From Buddleja alternifolia (lineage: Eukaryota > Streptophyta > Magnoliopsida > Lamiales > Scrophulariaceae), in the NCBI GenBank assembly GCA_019426215.1, contig CM033400.1, positions 26,458,568-26,522,567 of the forward strand: 64,000 bases of DNA. Direction: 5' to 3'. Position 1 is the first letter of the stretch, and each line of letters begins with the position of its first letter. Below are positions 47,449-58,223 of this stretch, in pieces. A program made the translations under genes and the position numbers. The notes beneath the pieces were generated by a model. The model saw only the letters and a list, made by a program, of their open reading frames with translations, did not search any database and was not told the origin of the DNA.

Positions 47449-48589
47449 TTCGAGTTGATGTTTTCGAATGCATTAGCTTTACCCACTTAGTGAAATAATC
47501 GGTGGCCACCAAAATGTAACTATGTCTCTTCGAGGAAGCTGGTCTAATTTCTCCAATGATGTCCATTGCCCATCCTCTAAATGGCTATGGCTTGATTATC
47601 GATTTCAATTCTGTCGTTGGTTATCTCAATATCTTGCCGAATCTCTGGCATTGTCTACATCCTTTGGCGTAATTCAAGCAATCACGGAGGATAGTGGGCC
47701 AATAGAACCCATACCTATGTATCTGCCATCGCATCTTTTGGCCTGCCTGGTGGGCTCCACATATACCCTCATGTGCTTCGACCATTGTGATCATGGCTTC
47801 TTCCAGGTCCAGACATCTTAGCAATATCCCCTGTAAATCTTTTCTATATAGTTCCTTTCCATCATAAAAATAATGGTGAGCTGTTAGTTTGATTCTATTC
47901 GAAAATCCTCCTTTTGATGGATTTGCGAGATAATCTATAATTTCGAGTCGCCAATCCTCTTTTTCTTTCATAATATCTATTTTATTAACATATGCCTGCC
48001 TTTGATCGAAAGGTACAAGGATTCTGGGTTTGACCTGAATGGAGGTCTCGAGTAGATCCTTATTAATCTTATACCCCGACGCCATTTGAGCTAAATCGTT
48101 CGAGATCTTGTTATTTTCTCTAGGCACGTGAATGATTTCAACTGCTTTGAAATTCTTAGCCAATTCGTGAATTCGAGCAAATGAGGTAATTGCCACTAGA
48201 CTCACACACTTGAATATTCCTTTTAGTTGATTCACAATTAACTGAGAATCTCCCCTCACCTCGATTTTCTTAGCTTTCATTTCTATCATGATTTCCAAAC
48301 CCAGAATGAGGGCTTCGTACTCTGCCCTATTGTTGGTGCATTCTCCTTCAAGCTTAGCATATACTTTGGTGATCACTTTATTAGGTGAAATGATGTAGAC
48401 CCCGATACCCACACCACTTCGAGCATTGGACCCGTCGAAATATAAGATCCATGGCACCAACTCTATGTAATCGAATTCGAATCTTTTGAGCATATTCAAG
48501 TTTTTTGTAGGATGGTCAGCCAGAAAATCAGCCAGTGCTTGACCTTTTACCGCTTTCTGTGGTATGTATATTAAATCGAATTGGAGCAA
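47449..48589 (-). pseudogene. Tat second RNase H and integrase N-terminal half
   Basis: Frame 48589-47621 has a second RNase H domain with acidic residues in YFDGSNARSGVG, NNRAEYEALILGLE and VRGDSQLIVNQ; dual RNase H is a Tat-lineage mark. Then comes the integrase zinc finger (HEGICGAH ... CRQCQRFG). It stops at 47621-47623. Integrase continues as PFRGWAMDIIGEI with the first catalytic Asp, after a second stop at 47585-47587 and with a frameshift near 47495, up to the Athila-like insertion at 47449. The remainder is at 33142-33946. Confidence 0.85.
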
Positions 48590-48598
48590 GCTGAGACT

Positions 48599-50248
48599 TC
48601 ATTTGCTCAACCGGCCTCTCACTAATGGCTGGTTCATCATGAATTTGATTACATCAGTGGGTGACACTATCTCTATGGTATAGGCAGCAAAATAATGTCT
48701 TAGTTTTACTGAAGCAAAATATAGACTGAGACACCATTTTTCGATAGAAGTGTATCTCTTTTCGGTATCATTCAGTAATCTACTCAGATAAAAGACTGAT
48801 TGTTTGAATCCCCTATCATTCTCTTGTACTAGTAGACCCCCTATCGAATGATCTGCAGCCGATATGTATAACCTCAATTGTTTTCTTTTTCGAGGAGGTA
48901 TCAAAACTGGAGGTTTTACTAAATATCGTTTTAATGTTTCAAAAGCTTCTTGCTGTTCTCTTTCCCAGATAAATGCTTCTTCGTTCCTTAGTTTTAACAA
49001 AGGAGAAAATATTTCGATTTTTCCTGCCAGATTCGCTATGAATCTTCTCAGGAAATTAACCTGCCCAAGGAATCTTTGCAATTCTTTTTTATTTCTTGGG
49101 GGCTCAGCATCTATGATTGCCCTAGCTTTATTTCGATCTACCTCGGTACCGCGGTTATGGATTAAAAGTCCTAAGAAGTTGCACGCTCTTACCCCAAATG
49201 CACACTTTAAGGGGTTCATTTTTAAATTAAAGCGTCTCATTCGTTGGAAACTCTTGGCCAATGATTCGATATGGTCTCGATGTGTTTGGGCCTTAACTAC
49301 GATATCGTCAATGTACACTTCCATTGATTTGTCAATTAAATCATGGAACATGTAATTCATAGTTCTTTGATAAGTAGCCCCGGCATTCTTTGATCCAAAG
49401 GGCATCGCATTCCATTCAAATGTGCCTATAGCTCCTAGACATCGAAATGTTGTTTTACTCCTATCTTCTTCGGCTATTTTTAACTGATAATAACCCGAAT
49501 ATCCGTCCATAAATGACATATATTGATGTCGGGCCGCTGCATCTATGAGGACGTCGGCCATTGGCATTGGATATTCGTCTTTGGGAGTAGCTCGATTTAA
49601 ATCTCTAAAGTCGATGCACACTCTGACCTTGCCGTTCTTTTTTATTACGGGCACGATGTTGGCTAGCCATTCGACATATCTCGCCGGTCTGATAAATTTA
49701 GCCTCAACTAATTTTTCGATTTCCTCTTTGATTGTCCCCATGAGGTTGGGTGACAGTCTCCTTGGGGCTTGTATTACTGGAATGAAACCAAGTTTAATGG
49801 GTAGTTCATGCCTAGCTACTGTCATGTCTATCCCAGGCATCTCATGATGAGCCCAGGCGAAGCAATCTCTGTATTCTTGCAGTATTTGAACTAACTCGTT
49901 TCTTTCCTCGTTTTCTAATTTTGAGCTAATGTAAGTTATTCGTGGTCTCTCTTTTGTCCCAAGATTTATTTCTAACAAATGATCTTGTACTTCTTGTCTA
50001 ACATCTTCATCGGGTTCTATAATTCCTTCTCCTATCACCCTATTTTGATTAGGGTCCTCAAACTCTTCGGGTTCTGTATTGCTTTTATCGAATGAACAAC
50101 ATGAATAAGGAAACAATTTCGAACTAATTCTTTCTAAAACCAAGCGTTTGCATGCATCTTCGATTACATCTTCCCTACTTTCAATCATTGATAAATCCAT
50201 AAATTCAAAAGACATTATTTTCGAATAATAATAAAACAAAACATTCAC
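48599..50248 (-). CDS. Tat reverse transcriptase and first RNase H
   Basis: Uninterrupted 549-codon frame (first ATG gives MSFEFMDLSMIES at about 50215). RT fingers and palm include VRVCIDFRDLNRATPKDEYP, MDGYSGYYQLKI, FGSKNAGATYQ and the active site YIDDIVV. The connection and RNase H-like part follow (LYISAADHSIGGLLVQ ... FYLSRLLNDTEKRYTSIEK). The terminal stop TGA (48599-48601) sits where relatives read a Trp (GRLSK-W), so it is probably a TGG-to-TGA nonsense change separating it from the downstream RNase H-integrase frame. It abuts gag-protease, whose stop lies at the start of this frame. Confidence 0.88.
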   Translation of the reverse strand: MNVLFYYYSKIMSFEFMDLSMIESREDVIEDACKRLVLERISSKLFPYSCCSFDKSNTEPEEFEDPNQNRVIGEGIIEPDEDVRQEVQDHLLEINLGTKERPRITYISSKLENEERNELVQILQEYRDCFAWAHHEMPGIDMTVARHELPIKLGFIPVIQAPRRLSPNLMGTIKEEIEKLVEAKFIRPARYVEWLANIVPVIKKNGKVRVCIDFRDLNRATPKDEYPMPMADVLIDAAARHQYMSFMDGYSGYYQLKIAEEDRSKTTFRCLGAIGTFEWNAMPFGSKNAGATYQRTMNYMFHDLIDKSMEVYIDDIVVKAQTHRDHIESLAKSFQRMRRFNLKMNPLKCAFGVRACNFLGLLIHNRGTEVDRNKARAIIDAEPPRNKKELQRFLGQVNFLRRFIANLAGKIEIFSPLLKLRNEEAFIWEREQQEAFETLKRYLVKPPVLIPPRKRKQLRLYISAADHSIGGLLVQENDRGFKQSVFYLSRLLNDTEKRYTSIEKWCLSLYFASVKLRHYFAAYTIEIVSPTDVIKFMMNQPLVRGRLSK

Positions 50249-53200
50249 TAATCTTGATAGCTTCGACCTTCCTCTTTTTGGACTTCGATCTCGTCCTTCG
50301 ATGTTTCATCTTCTCCTTCCAGTTCGACTCCTGGAATGGGCGCTTCCGCTTCCCCGGTTAACTTGAGCTTCCCGACGCAGTGCCTAGCATTCACAATTTG
50401 AGCATCAACAAAGTAAGAGTTAGATTCGACTTTCACTACCTCAAATTTATCACCATTCCAACATAAAAGGAATTGGTGTAAAGTTGACGGTAAGCAGTAA
50501 TTCTGGTGAATCCAATCTCTTCCCAATAATGCGTTAAAGGAAGAGTTAGTTTTCACCATGAAAAATGCCGAGTAAGAACTCCTCGATCCTACTTTAACTT
50601 GGCATGGTAACACCCCTAGGACTTTCGTGGCTTGTCCTGAGAATCCATATACAGCCACATCGGCTGTTTCCAAATTTTTTAGGGATTTTTCTAATATAAT
50701 TAAGGTGTTTTCTGGTAATACATTAACGGTCGCCCCGTTGTCCACTAGGACTCGACTGACTTTAACATTTTCGATCTCAGCCTGAACGTACAATGGTTTT
50801 ATATGGTTGTTATTTATTATTTCTTTCGAAAACAATAGTTCTAGGAAGTGTTTGTTTTCTTTCTTTCTTTTACTGGCAACATCATTAATGAATTCGAAAC
50901 AAGTGGAGTTACCTTTTTCCGGGGTGGTTAATGCTTCCAACGCTGTTTCTTCTTCATCATATGCCCTTTCTTTGGCAGCGAATTCTGCCGGCAGTACTGT
51001 CACCATATTGCAATCCCTTGCTTCCTCCATGTCCAAAGCCCTTTGTACTGCGGCCCTCTTCTTGTCCTTCCCAAAATCATCCATCATCTTTTCTTCCGGT
51101 ATTTCGTCTAACAGAATATCCAGATCATCTCCAGAATCGAAACAATCTAAATCCTCATCTTCGCCTTCCCCCTTTTTTCCTTGAAGGTTCGCCTCCTTCA
51201 TCTGATCGCTCAGACTATCCATCTCTTTCTCGAAATCTTCCTGGCTTGACCCCTTGACTACCTTGGACTTTAATATTCCTTTTGCTATGGACTCTTCTTC
51301 GATCCTTAAGTTGGCAATGACAGCTTCTTGCTGCATCTCCATGGCTATGGCTGCTCTCGAGTACGCAACTTGTTGGGCCATGGCTTTTGCCTTATTGTGT
51401 CTGTTGGGTTCGACATTGCCCCTATAATCGTTCCCTCGAGGGTAGTTGTATGGTAATCCTCGCCCTCCTCGTCCTCGAAAGTGTCTTTGTGGAGGAAGTG
51501 GGGTCGGGTATCTGCTGCTCATGTCTTGTCGAGGCCTTTTGTTCCAGTTTTCTGCCCTCTGGTAGGCAGGGATCCAGTTCGGGTCGTTTTCGATTACTTG
51601 GAGCCTCACTAATTCATAGTGAAGGGTGTCAGCACAGTGATGGCATAAAGCCTTCTGCAATTTGGTCAAATTATTCACCACTCGAGCAGGTGTCTCATAT
51701 TTGGTTTCCGGCGCTGGTGTTTCGAGCACCTGCTTATAAGTTTTTTCTTCGCTTTTCGGCTTTTCTCTAGGAGGTTCAATTTCCTCCTGTTTGTCTTTTA
51801 GCTTCTCTTCTGGGGTTAATCCCAGAATCCTTTTCTTAGTCGAGGACAGGATGATCAAGTTCCTCTCGAATTGCTTGGCTACAAAGCGCCTGAAGATCTG
51901 GCACTGGTATGTAGTATGGAGGGTGTTCATATGCCAGCGGCACATACCTTCGAGCCCTTCGTCTTTGACCTTTGGAAAGGTCAATATTCCTTCGTCGATA
52001 AGCCTATTGAACGTCCTGATGGCAACTTTGGTTTCGATCGTGACCTGCATATCAGTACAGTCGATAGTATTAATTTCGAGATTTAAAACTGGGAAAGGAT
52101 CTTCATCAATATTAGTTTTCTGGTTTTCGGGGAATATGAGATCCTTCGAATTTATTTTTTCTTGGATTATATTTCGAAATAAAATGCACTCGTTTGTATC
52201 GTGAGAAAATGCGTTATGCCACTTACAATAAGGTTTCTCTTTAATTTCTAACTTAGTGGGTACCCTATGTTTTCCTTTGAATTTTATCTTTTTGTTAGAT
52301 ACTAGCCAATCGAAGATTTGTTCTGTTTTATTAATATCGAAGGTATAATTCTTTTCCTTTTTTGTTTGTAAAGACCCGGTTGCTTTACAATCTTTCTTTT
52401 CGAGGGGCCCGCATTGGTAGGGGGGTCCTTTAATAAATTCTGCCACATCTACTTCGAAGGTTTCGTCAAATACCCAGGGGATTCCTACCTCGAAGGCATT
52501 GAGTCCTTGGTGTTTTTTATTATTCTCTTCCCTAATCATATTTTTGTATCTTATGGCACTCTCGGCCAGACTCCTAAAATCGGCGAATGGCATACCGTCA
52601 AATTTCACCCTAAATTTGAAGGTCATGTTTTGTTGGGCCAGTTGTACAAACTTCGTTTCGGGTAAGTTGAGATGGCATTTAACTCTTGCATTTTTGAAGC
52701 GGGTTAAGAATTCTTCTACTGACTCTCCTACACTTTGTCTTATTGTGGCCAGGTCACTCATCGATATACCCGGATCTGTTCGAGCGAAGTGGTTTTGGAA
52801 CTGAAATTGCATCTCGTCCCAACTGTTGATAGAATTCGGGGCTAAGCTTATGTACCAATTAAAAGCCGATCCCGTTAACGAACTTGGGAAAAGTCTCAAT
52901 TTGAGAAACTCCTGATCAGACGCTTCTCGACATTGGCAAGTGAACCTTGCCAAATGCTCGAGAGCAGAGATGTGATCATCTCCCGAGAACAGTGTGAAGT
53001 CGGGGATTTTGTAATTTCGAGGAAAGGGGTAACTCCTATCCACCCAATCGGGATAAGGTTTCCCGGGCATTGGCCTATGGTTCCTTCGAAAACCTGGTCC
53101 ATACATTCTTTCGATGATTGTCTCGATTTGATTTTGGACCGAGTCCGGTAATAGACCTCCGATATGGGCTTCGGGAACAACTTGCGCCCCTGGGTATGGC

Positions 53201-54030
53201 ACTTGTACATTATTTTGAAACATAGGGAACCCTGGACCCATGTTTGGGATCGGGAAGTTCTTATTTAGCATTGGGAAAGGAGTGCTAGAGACTCCTGTCG
53301 AATTAGGCATCAGGTTTTGAGTAGGTATCCCCTGGTATTGTCCTTGGGTGAATACGGCAGGTATTTCGAAATTGTTAACGTGGACGTTCGGCTGGTAACC
53401 TACCGGCACCTGTCCATAATTTGATGGGGGAAATGGGAAGTTGGGTCTCGAATTATACGGAGGAGGTTGGCTTGGGTTGCTATTATACGGGATGTTCGAC
53501 GCCGCACGTACGTTCTGACCGAAGCTTTGCGGTCCTAGACCTATCTGCCCCCCAGGTCTCGGTAGATTAACATAACCGTGCTCATTTTCAGGGGATGTAT
53601 TCGAAGTTTGCCCTATCTCGAAGCAGTTACTCCTATTTCTATTTTCTCGTGGGTAACCGGGTGGTGGTTCTCCTATTGCTACGTTTCGAGTACGGTTTCT
53701 TGGTTCTACGGAGATTAATTGTGATACCTTTTCTATTAACATGTTATGTTTCTCGATAAGGGGTTCTAACCCATTAACAACTTGAATATTCACCATTCTT
53801 GAGAAAACGTCACAAGTTTGGTTGAATATCTCTCCTAGTTCAGTTACGACTCGAGTAACTTCTCTGGCTAGACCTTCTTGTGTATTTACTGCGATATCTT
53901 GCACTATCGCAGTAAAGATTCGAGCCGATTCTTGGGCCAGCGCTCGATATTGATCATTGAACTCCCTTCTCTGATCATCTTGAGCGCCTATCAAAGTTTG
54001 TTTCATAACCTTGACGAATTGTTCATACAT
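50248..54030 (-). CDS. Tat gag-protease polyprotein (1260 aa)
   Basis: One open frame of 1,260 codons from MYEQFVKVMKQT. The N-terminal third is proline/asparagine-rich. The retrotransposon gag domain lies at about residues 330-500 (LEHLARFTCQCRE, FNWYISLAPNSINSWDEM, and SVGESVEEFLTRFKN). Two C-x2-H-x4-H-x4-C knuckles (CKWHNAFSHDTNEC, CRWHMNTLHTTYQC) follow. A lysine/glutamate-rich linker leads to a retropepsin-like protease near 1100-1200 with active site VDNGATVN and LLGRDWI. Asn at the DxG position is unusual against DSG/DTG but is seen in plant Gypsy groups. An upstream frame (MSDESSREEPTDELE, from about 54111) ends 20-30 codons in and may be the original N-terminus, lost by a frameshift. 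Confidence 0.88.
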   Translation of the reverse strand: MYEQFVKVMKQTLIGAQDDQRREFNDQYRALAQESARIFTAIVQDIAVNTQEGLAREVTRVVTELGEIFNQTCDVFSRMVNIQVVNGLEPLIEKHNMLIEKVSQLISVEPRNRTRNVAIGEPPPGYPRENRNRSNCFEIGQTSNTSPENEHGYVNLPRPGGQIGLGPQSFGQNVRAASNIPYNSNPSQPPPYNSRPNFPFPPSNYGQVPVGYQPNVHVNNFEIPAVFTQGQYQGIPTQNLMPNSTGVSSTPFPMLNKNFPIPNMGPGFPMFQNNVQVPYPGAQVVPEAHIGGLLPDSVQNQIETIIERMYGPGFRRNHRPMPGKPYPDWVDRSYPFPRNYKIPDFTLFSGDDHISALEHLARFTCQCREASDQEFLKLRLFPSSLTGSAFNWYISLAPNSINSWDEMQFQFQNHFARTDPGISMSDLATIRQSVGESVEEFLTRFKNARVKCHLNLPETKFVQLAQQNMTFKFRVKFDGMPFADFRSLAESAIRYKNMIREENNKKHQGLNAFEVGIPWVFDETFEVDVAEFIKGPPYQCGPLEKKDCKATGSLQTKKEKNYTFDINKTEQIFDWLVSNKKIKFKGKHRVPTKLEIKEKPYCKWHNAFSHDTNECILFRNIIQEKINSKDLIFPENQKTNIDEDPFPVLNLEINTIDCTDMQVTIETKVAIRTFNRLIDEGILTFPKVKDEGLEGMCRWHMNTLHTTYQCQIFRRFVAKQFERNLIILSSTKKRILGLTPEEKLKDKQEEIEPPREKPKSEEKTYKQVLETPAPETKYETPARVVNNLTKLQKALCHHCADTLHYELVRLQVIENDPNWIPAYQRAENWNKRPRQDMSSRYPTPLPPQRHFRGRGGRGLPYNYPRGNDYRGNVEPNRHNKAKAMAQQVAYSRAAIAMEMQQEAVIANLRIEEESIAKGILKSKVVKGSSQEDFEKEMDSLSDQMKEANLQGKKGEGEDEDLDCFDSGDDLDILLDEIPEEKMMDDFGKDKKRAAVQRALDMEEARDCNMVTVLPAEFAAKERAYDEEETALEALTTPEKGNSTCFEFINDVASKRKKENKHFLELLFSKEIINNNHIKPLYVQAEIENVKVSRVLVDNGATVNVLPENTLIILEKSLKNLETADVAVYGFSGQATKVLGVLPCQVKVGSRSSYSAFFMVKTNSSFNALLGRDWIHQNYCLPSTLHQFLLCWNGDKFEVVKVESNSYFVDAQIVNARHCVGKLKLTGEAEAPIPGVELEGEDETSKDEIEVQKEEGRSYQD

Positions 54031-54175
54031 CTTATCCGCTCTAATTCTATGTCTGGATACGGTTGAGTTTCGAGTTCGTCCGTAGGCTCTTCCCTAGAAG
54101 ATTCATCAGACATTTTTATATTTCGTTTATGGAATCCAAATTCGATTTTTCCTCCCACTGTGGTTGCCAAAAATT

Positions 54176-54885
54176 TGTTTCGCATGAAAAACAAACTAGA
54201 GTAAGGAGAGATTTTGAGTAGACGGTCCCCGCCTCGTGATAACCTTAACTTAGGATTATCTACCGACCCCTGCCCAAATAGGCTAATGGTGGTCCTACGC
54301 CTTTTTATTTACTTATTCTACTGTATATGCAGCAAATATGATCGTAATACGTAAACAGCCAAAATACATTAAATTGAGAAAAAGGAGCATACCTCCATCG
54401 ATTCTTGATTCGAAGTACAAGCTATGGATTCAGCCGCTCGCTACGTCTATTACTATGTTACTCTATACTAAAAATTACGATTGTTTGAACAGAATCTAAA
54501 TTCTAATCTAAAAAGGGAAACTACGAAAATACTGAACTACACTACGTAAACTGCTCTAATGAAAAATCTGAAAAGATAAGTTTTTTCTCTGAGATGTTGT
54601 CTGCCTTTTTTCTTCTTCTTCTCACCTTTTATATTTTTGGACGCCCCACGTTCCCCATTTTGGCTAACCGTCCTCAACTCCCTGTTTCAAAATCTCAGAG
54701 TTTGGCGCGTCCATTTCTCTTTTGAATAAACTTCCTCGTTAAATGGGCCTCATTTTCCTGCTTCTTTATATTCGTTCAAGTGGCCCATATCATTTTGTTT
54801 CCCTACTTGGGCCTATCTCCATTCAGTCTCTTTTTCATGGTATTTTTCAAATGACCCACTTGTTATTTATTATTTATTATAAACA
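54176..54885 (-). repeat. 5' LTR of the Tat-like element
   Basis: Starts TGTTTCGCATG and ends TTATAAACA on the + strand. On the minus strand it is followed by the primer-site-like TGGCAACCACAGTGGGAG after a 6-bp gap. Confidence 0.88.
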
Positions 54886-57720
54886 ATAGCAGTATAAGAG
54901 ATTCAAATGTGTCAATGTTGAGTTGGAGGAGATTTTAAAACTTGTGACTAACAAAAATATTGAAGATATTTCAGAGTTCCACCATGTCTGCAATTCACCT
55001 AATATTAATGGAGGTAGTAATTTCCTATTACATTCCTTATATTCAGTCAAATATTTCCTTATTTTTAAATGTTAGAGTTTTGTTAGCCAAAAAAAAAATT
55101 AAAAGATTGGGGCTTACGGCTGCATGTATTTGATTAAGTTGCTGTTGAAATTTCAGTATCTAATTAAGTACATTTAATGAAGATTATGATGATATACAGC
55201 AAAAAAATAATTCATAATGATATATAGTTAATAAAAAAAATTTTGAGATTCAATTGAACAGATGAGGCCTTCACTTAAACACTTTTGGCTTTTAATCTTA
55301 AGAAATATAGAGCTGGGAATAAGAAATTGATGTTATGCCCAACAAATTAAAAATTAAAAGGACCAAAAGAAAGCTAACAACTAGTAAGTTTAAAGTTTTT
55401 GAATCCCATCCTATTTAAGCTTTTTGCCTAAGAGAAAAGGAAATGTTAGCTTATCTATAGCTAAATTAACTTTTCCAAAGTTTGTTTAATATTCTAAGTT
55501 TCTTGTCAGATCATTGTTGTAGAAAAAAGAAATTCTAACTCAAGTTATAGTAAATTATTTTTCTTTCTTTTGTTTTTCATTATCATGTTGTTGTTTGAAT
55601 TTCAGGAAAAAAAAATACATAATGTTCATTTGAGCAATATAATTGAATTTTAATAGGATACCATATTGAAGCGAATGAAATTTTATCAGGTGAAGAGAAC
55701 TTACAAGAAATTGAACAAAATGAGCAAACAAATGATGTTGATACCATTTCACAATTGAAGGAGACAGAGAATGAAGTGAGTCATGGAGAACTTAATAATT
55801 GGCTTGAATTGTCAAAAGTAAATTTTATCAATCTCGAAGGGATTAAAGATCACGTTCGAGAGCTTGCACAAAAGCATGGTTATGTGATAATCACTAGAAA
55901 ATCCAAACCATGGTGCTATATCATTATTGGTTGTGATAGAGGAGGGACATTCCAGGGTCCGCATGTTTCAATGGAAAAACGTAAAAGATCGACAAGCTCT
56001 CAACTTATAAATTGACCATTTGAAATAAAAGGGAAAAGGAAAGGATATTTGGAAACTAGAAGTTAAGACTTTGTCACAGAATCATGAACCTTCAAATGAT
56101 ATGTCAGGCCATTCTATGTGTCATTGATTTTCCAGTGAGGATTTGCAAACCATTAGAACAATGTCAATGGCAGGCTGTGCACCGAGGGAAATTCTTACTA
56201 CACTTCGACAAAGTAATCCACCAATTAAAGCAATTTCAAGAAGGTTGTATAATGCAAAATCTAAGATAAGAAAGGAGGACTTAAATGGACATACAACACT
56301 AGAGGCATTAGTTGAGGAACTTGGTGAACGTGGTTTTTTTTTTTTTTTTATGATATAGAGCGTGATGACAACAATCATTTGACTCATTTGTTCTTCGCTC
56401 ATCCAAGCTCAATGATGTTGACGAAGAACTTCTACAGTGTCTTTGTCATGGACTGTACTTACGAGATAAATAAGTATAGCATGCCACCTCTAGATATTGT
56501 TGGAATATCAAGTTTCAATACATTGTTTTATTCTTGTATGGTGTTCATGCAAAGAGAGGAAAAAGAAGACTACATTTGGGCATTGGAAAGATTAAGAAGA
56601 TTTTGGGTGTTAATAATGCTCCTATGGTCATTGTCACAGATAGGGAATTAATATATGAATGCTATTACTGTGGTCTTTCTGGAGACAAGACATCTTCCAT
56701 GTATATGGCATATTCAGAAAAATGTTTTATCCAAGCGTAAGAAGTTCTTCGATCGAAGTGAAGAGTTTGATATGTTTTTTTTAGCTTGGAGAGGCCTAAT
56801 CTTTTCTTTTGATGAGCAAACATTGGTATTGAATGGAAGCTTTTTGAAGAACAATATAGTAATAAACCATTAGCACTTGAGTATATAAAAAAATAATTGG
56901 CTTTCATACAAAGAAAAGTTTGTACATGCAAGGACTGAAAAACACATGCACTTTAGAAATCACGTGACGTCTAGAGCAGAGGGAGCTCATTCAATGCTCA
57001 AGAAATATCTCCAAGTCTCGACGGGTAACCTTCATCAGGTAAAAGAAATTTTTTTCCATGCCATTGAAAATCAAGTTAAATAAATCAAGGCAATGCTTCA
57101 GAATGAAAAAAATGCGTACATCACATGATTTATGTGTTCCTTTATTTGAGAGACTTGTTGGTAAAGTGTCTAAGCATGCACTTGAGAAAATTTTAAAGCA
57201 ATATAAACATGCTACTTTTGATAAAACTTGAGACGAGTGCAAATGCAATTTTCAAAGCTCAATGTCTTCCTTGTGCACACAAAAATGACGAGTATGTTGA
57301 ATGGAAGATTGGAACTTTGGGATATACATCCACAATGGATGATGGGGGATCATTTGAAATCAGTGAAGATGACCTGGGTCAAGTTGATCAATTTGATAGT
57401 ATTCTCAAGGATTTCCAAAGTACGTATCAAAAAATGCCTCTTGGTCAAAAAGAAGATACTCAAAAACTAATTCCTCAAGTTGTGGATTCATCACCTTCTT
57501 TGATGGTACACGAACCAATAATTAATCCTTGTAGAAGGCGTCCTTCGGGCTCAAAGAGAAAAAAAATGATATCTTTACTTGTCGTGATCCAAGTGAATTT
57601 GAGATTGTAGCAAAGGGTCGAAAGTGCGGTATATGTGGACTTTTGGGACATAATACTCGCACATGTGTCTCGCCTCAATCAAGAATAATATAATGGAGTA
57701 GTGGACACTGCATCAAGTAG
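54886..57720 (+). pseudogene. FAR1/MuDR-type MULE transposase pseudogene
   Basis: The first visible exon (54886 to about 55027) continues the one broken at 28541. Next, 55660-56015 has a FAR1-like N-terminal zinc-binding region (ARKHGYVIITRKS-like, WCYIIIGCDRGG). Then GCAPREILTTLRQSNP (about 56170), the MULE DDE core with VMDCTYEINKY (first Asp, about 56450), VIVTDREL (second Asp, about 56635), CIWHIQKNVLSK (about 56720), SRAEGAHSMLKKYLQVSTG (about 56980), and a CCHC knuckle CGICGLLGHNTRTC (about 57630). A T-run at 56335-56350 and many stops and frameshifts split it. This group is kin to the FAR1/FHY3 transcription factors. It is no longer translatable. Confidence 0.82.
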
Positions 57721-58010
57721 CTTATCTTGAACGGAAGATGTAGTAAGTACTTGTCTTGAATTAAAAAAATAGAAATTACTTATATTGTTAAGTCCTAAAC
57801 AAAACTTGTTTTGAAGTTAACATTATACTTGTTTGCACTTAAGATGACGTGGGATACATAGGCACTAGTGGAGGAGTACTGCATTATCTTTTGTTATCAA
57901 TTTATCATATTTCTCCTTTTGATTTATTGATATTGTTTCAAGATATGCTATAATTTATTGCGTTGCTGTAAAACAATGTTCTAAGCTTTTATAGATACTG
58001 TAATTCTTAA
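57721..58010. other. 3' flank of the MULE transposase relic
   Basis: AT-rich, no gene seen. An acceptor-like TTCTTAAG lies at the end, next to the L7/L12 fragment. Confidence 0.5.
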
Positions 58011-58223
58011 GTACCATTTGATGTTAAGTTGGAGCAATTTGATGCAGGTGCAAAACTTAAAGTGATCAAAGAGATTTGACCGTTCACTGATTTGGTATTA
58101 AAGGAAGCTAAAGATTTTGTTGAAAAAGTACCAGTTATATTGAAGCAACTGGTCACGAAAGATGAGACGATTAGCATTATTGAGAAACTTAAGACTGTTG
58201 GGGGAGTTGTGGAGATGGAATAG
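58011..58223 (+). pseudogene. Captured mitochondrial ribosomal protein L7/L12 C-terminal fragment
   Basis: A 71-codon stretch in one frame ending in TAG. Visible words FDVKLEQFDAGAKLKVIKEI, LKEAKDFVEKVPVILKQL, and IEKLKTVGGVV followed by the terminal Met-Glu match the C-terminal domain of bacterial-type L7/L12, and the FDVKLE...GGVV ending is closer to the plant mitochondrial form than the chloroplast one. One in-frame TGA (58077-58079) replaces what is normally an Arg codon (CGA-to-TGA). The N-terminal half and start are missing. It lies inside the MULE between transposase and right TIR, the usual place of transduplicated host fragments. Confidence 0.78.

Larger units (their letters stand above)
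28537..54890 (-). mobile_element. Tat/Retand-like Ty3/Gypsy retrotransposon (26.3 kb including a nested Athila-like element)
   Basis: LTRs are 28542-29259 (3', 718 bp) and 54176-54885 (5', 710 bp), in minus orientation. Flanks ACAGC (28537-28541) and ATAGC (54886-54890) form a 5-bp TSD with one change. A primer-site-like TGGCAACCACAGTGGGAG lies by the 5' LTR (about 54152-54169), and a purine tract CAGGGGGGCATT lies by the 3' LTR (29260-29271). Gene order gag-PR-RT-RNaseH-second RNaseH-INT, plus an antisense PMD gene before the 3' LTR, is the layout of Tat-lineage elements. It is inactive: stops and a frameshift in pol, and a 13.5-kb insertion in integrase. Confidence 0.85.

Noticed and set aside
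50807..53210. Several + strand frames of 70-140 codons opposite Tat gag-protease
   Set aside because: Antisense shadows of a real coding frame; no domain, no promoter.
56121..56402. 93-codon minus-strand frame
   Set aside because: Antisense of the MULE transposase relic, including its T-run.
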